10,941 bases of DNA from Glomus cerebriforme (lineage: Eukaryota; Glomeromycota; Glomeromycetes; Glomerales; Glomeraceae): the NCBI GenBank assembly GCA_003550305.1, contig QKYT01000009.1:52936-63876 (forward strand), read 5' to 3'. Within the stretch, counting starts at the first letter, position 1. Each line of letters opens with the position of its first letter. The notes under the pieces were generated by a model. The model was not told the DNA's origin and did no database searches. It saw only the letters and a program-made list of their open reading frames with translations. This document shows, piece after piece, positions 1 to 8,014 of this stretch. The translations under genes were made by a program, and so were the position numbers.

Positions 1-139
1 ATTTTGATATGAGAACCAATTTTTTAACTTTATGTCACCTTATTTGTGTGGTATTATTAAAACCAATTGTGAATAGTATGTTAACTTTATATTTCCTAAA
101 TTTGCATATTGAATAAGATGCATATTATTAAAAGGTATG

Positions 140-1010
140 CATAATCATGAGATAAATTCTGCTCAAATATCTCATATTATTGCTAGATATTGATGTTTTA
201 CTAGTAAACCTAAAGTTTTTTTCAGATTGCAAGGTTGCACTAATTACATAAGTGAAGATACTTAAAAAAAGTATCTAGAACATATATTTCATAAGCAAAA
301 TGTTTATAATACAATTTATAAATTGCATCAAAATAATAGGAATAAAAAATCTAATTCAATATTATTTCTTAATGTACTTTTTAGAAAAATGACTCATGAT
401 CCACGTTGGAAGGTTTTTATTAGATATTCTGACAATAAATATCGCTTATTAGGTATTTTTTGGATGTTTTCTTTTCAGCAAGAATTATATTAAAGATTTT
501 CTGATGTAGTATTAAATAATAATACTTGTAAGACTAATAAATACAATATATATTTAAATGTATTAATGATAAAGGACAACTATGGATGATTTTGAAATGT
601 AGCAAATGCACTTGTAGAAAATGAATTATTTTTAACATATATGTAAATTTTACAATATTTGGTAAAGGTAACTGATAATATAATTTCAAAATCAATTTGA
701 ACTGATTCTGAACCTGATCTTATTAATGCTATTTCTCAAGTCTTTCCAACTACTCCAATTTTTATTATCTTTATTATATCTGGTAGAATATAATAAAGAA
801 TCTTAAAGAAAAATTAGGTTCAAAATTTCATTTAATAAAGCATTTTATTCATGTAAAAATACATTAAGTATAGAATTATTTAAGCAACGTTGGACATTTA
901 TGATAAATGAATTTTCAGAATGTGAATATTATATAACTAGAGTATTACATAGTAATCAAATTAATTAGGTTAAGACTTATATGCCATTTAAGTTTAATAG
1001 TAAGCTTTTT
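140..1010 (+). pseudogene. Degraded MULE (Mutator-like) transposase
   Basis: This is a fossil transposase. From 140 one frame reads to about 775 with only substitution-type stops (191, 263, 491, 587, 593, 644, 698). The reading then passes to another frame near 776 and a third near 843, ending with a stop at 966 and fading near 1010. It opens with HNHE, the kind of His pair that ends the zinc-binding domain of MULE and FAR1-like transposases. Later come MTHDPRWKVFIR, then NTCKTNKYN, which matches the MULE first-Asp motif (usually D-x-T-x-x-T-N-x-Y) but has Asn where Asp is expected. TDSEPDLINAI at about 701-733 matches the second-Asp motif. C-terminal words such as FKQRWTFMINEF follow. MULE transposases cut and paste DNA through an RNase H-like DDE core in the nucleus. 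The family call is from motifs and memory. Positions 1-139 may hold its eroded N terminus, but I could not read it. Confidence 0.78.
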
Positions 1011-1021
1011 TTACTGATATT

Positions 1022-1104
1022 TTTCATGGTAAATTGACCAATCATATCATAAAATTTATTAATATTCTTCATAATAAATTGACCAATTACATGATAAGAT
1101 TAAT
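1022..1104. repeat. Two-copy direct repeat (~54 bp period)
   Basis: The word TAAATTGACCAAT occurs twice, once near 1030 and once near 1076. In both cases it follows TTCAT plus two variable bases and is followed by a similar AT-rich tail. This reads as a local duplication just downstream of the dead MULE transposase. It has no coding potential. Confidence 0.55.
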
Positions 1105-1259
1105 TTATGTATTAAAAATTATTATAATAAAAATATAATATTGAACATAATAATTATTAAAATATAGCATTATTGATTAAACTAGCTGCTGTTTGAAAAT
1201 CTGGAAAGGGCATATTAGATGTGCAAGCAATTCTTCTATTTTTTTTTACCTATGNTTAA
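1105..1259. other. AT-rich stretch with no gene; contains one ambiguous base
   Basis: This stretch has no open frame of note. A less AT-rich patch at about 1181-1230 (AGCTGCTGTTTGAAAATCTG onward) could be a last remnant of the MULE gene, but I cannot align it. Position 1255 is an N, so this edge of the minisatellite has an unresolved base and possibly an assembly joint. Confidence 0.5.
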
Positions 1260-1475
1260 AGTGAAAAAGAAAAAAAAAATGAATAAAATAAAAGAAAGAT
1301 AATGTGAAAAAATATGAATGAAAAAAAAGGATAATATGATAAGAAAGTAGACACGAAAAAATATAAAAGAAAAAAAAAGATGAAAAAATGTAAAAGAAAA
1401 AAAGGATAATGCGAAAAGAAATATGATGCAAAAAAATATAAAAGAAAAAAATGATTATATGAAAAGAAAAATGCT
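1260..1475. repeat. Purine-rich minisatellite, unit ~47-50 bp
   Basis: The + strand is almost all A and G. A core of GAAAAAATATAAAAG, then an A-run, GGATAAT and GAAAAGAAA, returns at about 1304, 1353, 1381 and 1428. Three of the intervals are near 49, 28 and 47 bases, so one unit looks truncated. The minus strand is therefore pyrimidine-rich and lacks stop codons over 1246-1431; the resulting Phe/Ser/Tyr-rich frame is an artefact. The unit differs in length and sequence from the 20-bp minisatellite of the MULE-like elements further right. Confidence 0.6.
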
Positions 1476-1695
1476 GGTAAATTAAAAGTTTAATAGTTAA
1501 AATGTTTATTGTATATAATAGAACTGTAATATAAATCAGTTATTTTACGGTCACCTTAAAATATTATAATTTTTATGGCATAGCTATGAAAATCATTAAT
1601 ATTCACAAATTTCTGTGAAATAACTATTACTTAATAGATTATAAAATGAAATATATACCAATTGGACTTCCACATATCACATCTCAATTTTTTTC
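1476..1695. other. AT-rich spacer, no feature seen
   Basis: No coding frame, RNA gene or repeat is visible. The stretch separates the purine minisatellite from the left end of the 3.5-kb transposon and so represents the old insertion site context. Confidence 0.6.
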
Positions 1696-1699
1696 AAGT

Positions 1700-1748
1700 G
1701 GGCGGACCCATAGCAAAAGGTGAACTCAAACTGATCATGTGATTTTGG
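1700..1748 (+). repeat. Left terminal inverted repeat of the 1700-5180 transposon
   Basis: This segment aligns with the reverse complement of 5133-5180. The first 23 bases differ at one position, and the match weakens after about 45 bases. It is preceded by AAGT at 1696-1699. Such repeats bind transposase and define the cut sites. Confidence 0.8.
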
Positions 1749-2576
1749 GATTTTTTGATTTTCAGTTACTTATCAGTCTTATCTTAATGGGAATAAAATT
1801 TTCCATTAGATATATTTAATAAAAAAGTTTACAATTAACCTTTTTTTTTCTTTATATTATTGTTATAAATATCATAAAAAAACATAAATATTGCAAAATT
1901 AATTTTTAACAAAAATATGAAGTATGGTATTAATTCTATTGAAGATGATGCAAATAAAATTATTTTAGCTGTTTTAAAAGACCTAGATAATACCTTTTTT
2001 AATGAATATTTATATTCTAAAGATGAAGAAAAATCTAGTCTTACATTAAATAATGATAATAATTTAGATTTAATAGATTTATCATTAAAATTAGCCAATA
2101 CTCGTTTAGATAATTTTAAATTTGAAGAAAATCCTAATAGTTATGTCAAAAATAAAGTTTATGATCAATTGAAATTAAAAGTTAATAAGTTTTTTAAAAA
2201 AGAAAAGTATTCATGTCATTCTTCTAGTTAACTATGTTTTATGAAAATTGATTATGAATGGTTTCTTGTATGTCAAGTTGAATTTAAAAGTTTGGACAAA
2301 AAAAATGTGAGATATGGTGGTTAAAGAATAACTTATGGCCTTTCAAAAGGATGAAAATACAAAAAAAGTTAATAGCAGTAATAGGAAATATTTGCGTTTT
2401 AATTATTGTTATAATAATAATATTTTAATTTGTCATATAACGTATAAAAATCTTATTAGAATTAGTCATAAATATTTAGATACGATCATACAACACTTAA
2501 AAGAATATAGTATTAAAGAACGTATACATGGTAATACTGGTAGAGCTCCAAAAAAATATGAATCATATCAAAGTTA

Positions 2577-2594
2577 ATTATAATATAACATATG
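2577..2594. repeat. Left target-site duplication of the retrocopy (18 bp)
   Basis: ATTATAATATAACATATG occurs here and again at 2761-2778, with nothing but the retrocopy and its A-run between them. The first base is ambiguous with the A-tail, so the true length is 17 to 19 bp. Such a length is typical of insertion by target-primed reverse transcription. Confidence 0.88.
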
Positions 2595-2760
2595 GGTAAC
2601 AAGTCTCCCTTATGAATCTTCTCTTCGCGCGACAAGTTATGCTTTTCTGTTTTCAGAGGGTATATTCGTGATTTATCTTTCGTAATTATGTATTCTTTTT
2701 AGAACTTCAATAATTATAATAAACTCGATTAACTTGTCAAAAAAAAAAAAAAAAAAAAAA
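2595..2760 (+). mobile_element. Polyadenylated retrocopy (SINE-like or processed mRNA tail)
   Basis: This 166-bp insert starts GGTAACAAGTCTCCC and ends in an unbroken run of 23 A (2739-2761, the last base shared with the duplication). AATAAA stands at 2718-2723, 15 bases before the tail, as in a cleaved and polyadenylated RNA polymerase II transcript. Perfect duplications of ~18 bp flank it, so it was inserted by LINE-type machinery in trans. I see no convincing tRNA-like A or B box and no match to U1-U6, 7SL or 5S RNA that I can recall. The best reading is therefore a 5'-truncated copy of an mRNA 3' end or of a LINE 3' end. The parent gene is unknown to me. The insert is less AT-rich and carries CpG (CTTCGCGCGAC), unlike its surroundings. 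The perfect tail suggests recent insertion, into a gene already frameshifted 20-30 bases upstream. Confidence 0.82.
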
Positions 2761-2778
2761 ATTATAATATAACATATG
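2761..2778. repeat. Right target-site duplication of the retrocopy (18 bp)
   Basis: This is a perfect copy of 2577-2594. Reading from the upstream duplication straight into the sequence after this one keeps the transposase frame open (VNYNITYDVLAFLK), which confirms the insertion boundaries independently. Confidence 0.88.
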
Positions 2779-3937
2779 ATGTACTTGCATTTTTAAAAAA
2801 CTATTCAGATGTATATGATATACCTTCACCTGAATGGCATTGCAATGAAGTTACTATACCAATTGTATTTCTTTCAACTAGTTACAGCTATTCTTTAGTA
2901 TATTGTGATTATGTGCAGACTTATAAGGAAAAATATGAAAAAAAGAGATCAGAAGTTCGTGTGATAGTTAAACAAACTTTTGTTAATATTTGGAAATCTT
3001 TAATCCTATCACTTCAATTTATGTTACCAAAATCTGATTTATGTGAAAAATGTGAGTTAATGAAAATGGATATTCAATATACTACGCAACATGAAAAAAA
3101 AATGAAAACTACAGAAGATTACTTAGCCCATTTAAAGCGTGTATAACAAGAATGAGATTATTATAATTCCAATATTACGTGTGCAATTGAAAATGGTAGA
3201 AATAATCCTAATCCATCCGGATCTCAATCATTATTCAAAACATTTGAAGGATGTGCTCATATCACATATGATTGGATCCAGAATGTGCAAATTCCATATT
3301 CACTAGGATTCTTATTTTTCAAAAGTCCATGAAAGGTGCATTTATTTGATGTTTGTAATACTGGCAACTATCCTAATATACAACAGACCAATTATGTAAT
3401 TGATAAAGGTGAAATGTCCAATGATGGTAAACAAGAAAAGGTATTAACTGTACATTAAGTTTAGTTTTACATGCAATTTAAAAATATAATCATGGAGAAA
3501 AAAAATTAATTGTTGCATGTGATAATTGTATAGGGCAAAACAAAAACAACTACTCCTTATTTTTTTATTCATAGCTAATTGATCATGGATTCATGGTATA
3601 TATGATGAAATAGAATTAAATTTCATAATACCTGAATACACGAAGTTTATTTGTAATGGGTGTTTTGGTCTAATTAAAGTTCTCTATAGAAAGAGTAAGA
3701 TGAACACTGTAAATGATGTAGTTTTAATTATTAACCATTTCACTACAAATAATTTTAATGTTACTCAGCATTATTTAAATAGAAAAGGTTTTCAGTATTA
3801 TAATTTTAAAAATTATTTTCAAAAATTTAAAAAGTTACTCAACATCCAAAAATATCATTATTTTTATTTTTCTTCACAACATCCTGAAGTTATCTTTTAT
3901 AAAGGTAAACTTGAAGATAATTATGAAAAAGCTACAA

Positions 3938-4490
3938 CACTGGTCAAAAACTGATCTATCTTACAGATATCTTACAGATATCTTATAAATATCGGGTACC
4001 CAAAATGCAGAAAATCTGCTATACATCAGGTACCTAATATGTATACTATAGAATTAAAAAATACAATTTATTAATTATCTCGCTATTCAGTGATCATAAA
4101 ATGATGAAATATAGCTCATTCGATTCGCCTCATTAAGACGTATCGAATGGTACTAATTACGCATTTCTAGGTGTGATAAATGCTGAGATATTTGTTAAAT
4201 CATAAAAAAAATAAACAAAAAATGCCAATTTGTCAAATATCTCGACATCTATCGCACCTAGAAATGCGATATTAGTACCATTCGATACGTCTCAGTGAGA
4301 TGAATCGAATGAGCTATATTTTAACATTTTATGATTACTGAATAGCGAGATAATTAATAAATTGTATTTTTTAATTCTATAGTATACATATTGGATACCC
4401 GATATATAGCAGATTTTCTGCATTTTGGGTACCCGATATTTATAAGATATCTGTAAGATATCTGTAAGATAGATCAGTTTTTGATTAGTG
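3938..4490. mobile_element. Palindromic CACTA-type MITE
   Basis: This 553-bp element folds back on itself along its whole length: left arm 3938 to ~4200, right arm ~4226 to 4490, loop about 25 bases and A-rich. The ends are CACTGGTCAAAAACTG and, from the minus strand, CACTAATCAAAAACTG, and CAA flanks both sides (3935-3937, 4491-4493). CACTA/EnSpm elements have CACTA or CACTG ends and 3-bp duplications, so this is probably a non-autonomous member, though no transposase is present to prove it. Near the ends the block TACAGATATCT is repeated in tandem. The arms differ at about 19 positions by my count, some 16 of them transitions. The element interrupts the C-terminal part of the DUF7869-like gene; without it and one CAA, the frame reads on as EKATICTISYATN. 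Confidence 0.85.
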
Positions 4491-4627
4491 CAATTTGTAC
4501 TATTTCTTATGCTACCAATATTTTATCATCTACAATTTCTTTTAGATCTCTTTTCTTAAAAAAACAAGAGGAATTGTATAAAAAAATTGCAACCTATGTT
4601 GATTTATCCTTTCATGAAATTACTTGA

Positions 4628-5132
4628 CCTTAACCCAAATAAAAATTAATTTTAAAATTTTTTTTATATAATAAGTCAAAATTTTTATTATTACGCACTT
4701 TTTAATTATGAAACTTATATTTTTTACATATAAAATATATAAAATAAAAATTTTTATTGTACAGGAATGATAAATTAGAAGTGATGAATAATGATATCAC
4801 ATCCCTCTGTGAGATATACATTTGCTTTTAGAGTAATATTTTAATTAAAAATTCAAATAAAAAAAAAAGGGAGCATGTTGAAATTATAAAATTATGATTT
4901 TATTGATTTGAAAAGTAATACTTCGAAATAAACAATTTTGTTATTTTTTTTTAAAGTTTATAAAGGTTATACTCTTATATATTCAATAATACAGGTAAAA
5001 TAAAAGTGTTAAATGGAAGCTAATATTCTTAAAATATTGCCTGTAAAATTTTTTTTAAGTTATAAAAACTATTTTTAAAAAATCTGAAGTAATCAGGCAA
5101 AAATCACGTGAAAACTTTGACTGTGATTTTCT
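4628..5132. other. AT-rich 3' tail of the 1700-5180 transposon
   Basis: Nothing coding is readable here after the transposase C terminus at 4627. The stretch is A- and T-run rich and leads into the right TIR. AATAAA-like words are frequent but not informative at this composition. Confidence 0.55.
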
Positions 5133-5180
5133 TAAAATTACGTGACTATTTGAGTCCCACCTTTTGCTATGGGTTCGCCC
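5133..5180 (-). repeat. Right terminal inverted repeat of the 1700-5180 transposon
   Basis: On the minus strand it begins GGGCGAACCCATAGCAAAAG and pairs with the left end at 1700. It is followed on the + strand by AAGT at 5181-5184, matching the tetranucleotide just outside the left end. Confidence 0.8.
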
Positions 5181-5184
5181 AAGT

Positions 5185-5926
5185 ATTAATAAACATTATG
5201 TTTATCTAAGGTATATTAAATCATATGTTAAATAATTTAATAATAGAAATAGAATTTAATATAGATTTTTATTATAGGATTTACAAACTGAAATTATAGA
5301 TGATAATTTTATAAAAGATATAGTTAATTAATTACAAATAATATTAAAATAAAGCTATACTTAATGATATAAATATATCAAATATTATTAAAGTATAAAA
5401 TTTTTGTCAAATAAGAGGTTTTTTCCATAAAGAAAATCTGGTAGCTCTTTTTAATAATATTAGTACAAATATAATATATTGTTTATGTAAGTATAAACAA
5501 TTAAAATTCTATATAAAAAACTGCTATACGTAGGTGGGTGAAAGGTTTGGGAGTTTGGAAAAAAAAATAAGTTTTTTTTTATTTTTCTTGTAATTCAATA
5601 TAATTTTCTTTATTAATAAAACTTTAAGAATTTTTACTTGATTTTTATGATTAAATATTTGTTAAAAAGAGAAAAAAGTATTACATATTTTTATTCATTT
5701 ATATATGTATTTTTATTATATTTTAAGTATATAATATTAAGTAAAAAATTATTAAAATTTTAAAAAAAAATTACATAAATTTTATATCATATAATGTGAT
5801 GAACGTTAAACTAAAATAGTATAGTAATTATTAGTAATTAAATTATGAAATATATGCAGTTATATGAGTATTATGTTTAGATTACTTATATAAATAAATA
5901 TATATTTATAATTGTGTAATTGCTAT
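5185..5926. other. AT-rich intergenic stretch
   Basis: No supported gene is visible. The word LQTEIIDDNFIKDIVN can be read on the + strand near 5280-5330 just after a TTTTTATTATAG, which could be an acceptor-like remnant of an old gene, but stops follow at once and I recognise no family. A short G-rich patch lies at about 5530-5560. Confidence 0.45.
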
Positions 5927-6131
5927 TTGTCACATATTATTCATCACATATTTAATTTTGCCCAAATTTTATAATGCTAGCCAAAATTTCCTTATTTAGA
6001 TCTTAAGTAATTACAATCTTAATTTTGGATTATATAAGATTCCTAAAAAGATAATTTTATCATAGATTATTTAATTCTGGCTAGAATTATGAATCAAGTA
6101 ATACTGGTGATGCATCACCATAGTGATAAAT
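5927..6131. mobile_element. Possible eroded MITE (weak inverted repeat)
   Basis: The word AATGCTAGCCAAAATT near 5972 faces AATTCTGGCTAGAATT near 6073, which is its imperfect reverse complement. The similarity can be stretched weakly outward to TTTGTCAC at about 5927 and GTGATAAA at about 6122. Inside the right arm lies a perfect 16-bp palindrome, TGGTGATGCATCACCA (6105-6120). No target duplication is evident. It could equally be chance in AT-rich DNA. Confidence 0.25.
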
Positions 6132-6173
6132 TACAAAATTCCTTATTTTATTTTTAATTTTTAAGATTTAAAA

Positions 6174-6300
6174 ATAAATAAATAAATAAAAGATTTAAGG
6201 TCACTAAAATAAAAAGCTATTGCTAAAATCTAAAAAAATAAATAAATAAAAGATTTAAGTCCACCAAAATAAAGAAACGTTACTGAAACCTAAAAAAAAA
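6174..6300. repeat. 60-bp tandem duplication
   Basis: Two consecutive units, about 6181-6240 and 6241-6300, begin AATAAATAAAAGATTTAAG, continue with a CTAAAATAAA-like or CCAAAATAAA-like block and end in ACCTAAAAAA or ATCTAAAAAA. The period is exactly 60. The units differ at roughly ten positions, so the duplication is not recent. Confidence 0.65.
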
Positions 6301-6545
6301 AAAGTTAGAACAAAATGAAATAAAATGAAAAACAAAAAAAAAATATATTTATAAAATTAAATCCAGAATCTAATATATATTAACATATTAATTTTTATTT
6401 TTTTTATTTATAATTTATAAAACTATAAATAATATTTGTTTTATTTTTTTTTCAGAAAATAAGAAAGAAAAGAAATCTACTTAAAAAAAAAAAAAACTAA
6501 TTTACTAATCTAAAAATTTTTTTAAAAAAATAATAAATTTTTTAT
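6301..6545. other. A/T-run spacer up to the MULE-like element
   Basis: This stretch is long A and T runs without gene, RNA or clear repeat. It ends with the left 9-bp target duplication TATAAAGTA at 6546-6554. Confidence 0.5.
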
Positions 6546-6554
6546 TATAAAGTA

Positions 6555-7818
6555 GAAAATTGCTAAACATCACCTAAGTGATTGTCATCTAGGTCTTTGA
6601 TCATATAGTAGATTTAATATTTTTGATTGGTCACATGATCACATCATGTTTATTTGTATATCATCAAATCTTGTTTTCAGTATATATAGGACTATAGGTT
6701 CATTTCCTTTTTTTTTTTATTTTTATTTCTAACTTATATTCTTATACTTTATTTTTTACTAACTCTATTTTATTATTTTTGTTCTTTAGTCTTTTCAGTT
6801 CTGCAATTAAGGTTTAGTTATTTTTTATTTTATGTTTTGTTTCTTATTCTTTTTTTATTTTTTTTTATTTGTTTTTATTGTTTCTATTTCATATTTCATT
6901 TTTTATTTTTCACTAATTTTATTTCATTTTTTTTTAGATCTTTTAGTTCTTTCAGTTCTATAATTAATAAAGATATGTTTTTTATTTTTTATTTATTTTT
7001 TTTTATTGTTTCTATTTTATATTTCATTTCTTATTAACTTCATTTTTTTTACTTTATGGTTTTATTTTTACTTAATTTCCTATCATTATCTTTTGCTACC
7101 TAACCTCTTATTATGATCATTTTTTTATTTTTTGTCTCTCATTATTTTTCACTTCTATTACTTCTTATTATTTCATCCTTTTCATCTTTCATTATTTTCT
7201 ATTACATCTTTTTATTTTCTATTATCTCTTTTTCTTTCCTATTTACTTCCCATCACTTCTTTTCATTTTTCATCACTTCTCTTTATTTTCCATCACTCCT
7301 TTTCATCTTCCATCACTTCTTTTCATCTCATATTACTTCTTTTTGTTTCCCATTACTTCTTTCTATCTCTCATCATTCCTCATCATCTTTTTATCTATTC
7401 TTTTTATTTCCTATTACTCTTTTTTATCTTTCATCACTTCTTATTATTCTTTTTTACTCTTTTTCAATCTACTATTACTTTCTATTACTTCATTGTTATT
7501 TTATTTTTTTTTATTAGCATCTTTCTTCTTGATCATTATAATTTACTTATCTTTTTTATTTATTATTATTGTTTTTTTATTTGTATTACTTTATTAAAAA
7601 TAAATAAAATCATAAATATGTAACTTTTAAATTTTAAAAAATTTCATTAGATAAAATTATTTTAAATAAATATATTTGCAAAAAAAATTTTTTTTTTAAA
7701 TCTTTTAAAAAAATCAACCTATACATCATATGATATATTTGAAAAAAAACCCAGCTGATGATTATCCAGTCAACAAACATCTAGATGATAATTATTCAAG
7801 TGATATTTAGCAATTCCC
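6555..7818 (+). mobile_element. Non-autonomous MULE-like element, copy 1
   Basis: This 1264-bp element has inverted ends. The left end reads GAAAATTGCTAAACATCACC and the right, from the minus strand, GGGAATTGCTAAATATCACT; they align for ~46 bp. TATAAAGTA flanks both ends perfectly (6546-6554, 7819-7827). A 9-bp target duplication with TIRs is the mark of Mutator-like elements, so I place it there, without a transposase to prove it. Inside, a ~155-bp direct repeat is seen at 6784-6826 and 6940-6985 (TCTTTCAGTTCTATAATTAA and its partner), followed by a pyrimidine minisatellite and an AT-rich right flank. The open frames at 6837-7037, 7113-7517, 7132-7623 and 7343-7597 arise because a T/C strand lacks stop codons; I do not regard them as genes. 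A second copy lies inverted at 9276-10590. Confidence 0.85.
7119..7545 (+). repeat. 20-bp pyrimidine minisatellite in MULE-like copy 1
   Basis: The unit approximates CATCACTTCTTTTCATCTTC and repeats at 20-base steps, clearest from 7240 to 7440, degenerating on both sides. The + strand is nearly pure T and C. Three units make 60 bases, so each forward frame gives a 20-residue periodic string rich in Phe, Ser, Leu and His. This explains the overlapping stop-free frames without any protein being encoded. Confidence 0.8.
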
Positions 7819-7827
7819 TATAAAGTA

Positions 7828-8014
7828 TATATACTGTAAATTTAAATCTAAAAAATAATAATTTTACATAGAAGCATTGCAATGCATTTCTTCTTATATT
7901 ATGTAATTAAAATAAAATTGATTAGTTTTTTTAAATATCTTATTTTTCAGTAGTTTTTTTAGTTTGTATTTTTTCTTTTTTTTTTAGGAACAGCTAACAA
8001 AATGTTTGGACTTT
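7828..8014. other. AT-rich flank before the 100-bp array
   Basis: A 12-bp palindrome GCATTGCAATGC lies at 7874-7885 within a longer imperfect one (AGAAG...TTTCT). At 7971-7989 a run of T ends in TTTAGG and is followed by ACAGCTAACAAAATG, a splice-acceptor-like setting ahead of an ATG at 8001. The short peptide it would start is not recognisable. Confidence 0.4.

Larger units (their letters stand above)
1917..4627 (+). pseudogene. Broken DUF7869-like transposase gene, split by two insertions
   Basis: The readable pieces run in order. 1917-2228 encodes an acidic N-terminal part starting MKYGINSIEDDANK and ending KKEKYSCHSSS. 2332-2573 begins near MAFQKDENTKK and includes RIHGNTGRAPK. 2573-3143, interrupted by the retrocopy, carries DLCEKCELMK, a possible Cys pair. 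3147-3440 includes TFEGCAHITYDW. 3452-3590 holds CDNCIGQNKNN. 3601-3937 holds CNGCFGLIKVLYRKSK. 4494-4627 (ISFRSLFLKKQEELYKK) follows the MITE. The total is about 657 codons without insertions. The D-N-C-x-x-G-Q-N-K-N and C-x-x-x-F-G-L-I-K signatures match, from memory, the widespread DUF7869 family, whose conserved acidic residues suggest an RNase H-like nuclease; that activity is inference. In-frame stops lie at 2229, 2308, 2329, 3144, 3153, 3330, 3479 and 3572. Frame breaks lie in A-runs at 2297-2305 and 2550-2556, near 3434-3440, and near 3591-3600. This copy cannot make a full protein. Confidence 0.75.
1700..5180 (+). mobile_element. TIR DNA transposon carrying a DUF7869-like transposase gene
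   Basis: The ends are inverted repeats. The left end reads GGGCGGACCCATAGCAAAAG and the right end, read from the minus strand, GGGCGAACCCATAGCAAAAG. Similarity continues for ~48 bp through ACTCAAA and ATTTT. AAGT flanks both ends (1696-1699 and 5181-5184), which suggests a 4-bp target duplication, weak evidence on its own. The element is 3481 bp as it stands and about 2.74 kb once the retrocopy (2595-2760) and the CACTA MITE (3938-4490), each with one duplication copy, are discounted. It holds one gene, broken by point stops and frameshifts. I cannot assign the TIR sequence and 4-bp duplication to a superfamily I know well. Ginger, Sola and Academ also have duplications of about this length, but their transposases do not read like this one. 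The 3' tail from 4628 to 5132 is AT-rich and empty. Confidence 0.75.

Noticed and set aside
1246..1431. Minus-strand frame of Phe/Tyr/Ser-rich residues
   Set aside because: It is antisense to a purine minisatellite and runs across an ambiguous base; no support for a gene.
1835..2098. Minus-strand frame of 87 codons
   Set aside because: It is antisense to the N-terminal part of the transposase gene, which has family-like content on the + strand; treated as a shadow.
2595..2760. snRNA, tRNA-derived SINE or 7SL-derived element
   Set aside because: I could find no A or B box, no U5-type loop, no Sm site in a credible setting and no 7SL-like core; AATAAA before the tail points to an mRNA-type 3' end.
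5280..5330. Possible host-gene exon reading LQTEIIDDNFIKDIVN
   Set aside because: It is too short, followed by stops in all frames nearby, and not recognisable.
6837..7623. Several overlapping stop-free frames rich in Phe, Ser, Leu and Ile that look like membrane proteins
   Set aside because: They lie in a T/C-rich strand with a 20-bp repeat, where stop codons cannot easily occur; more than one frame is open at once and no domain is visible.
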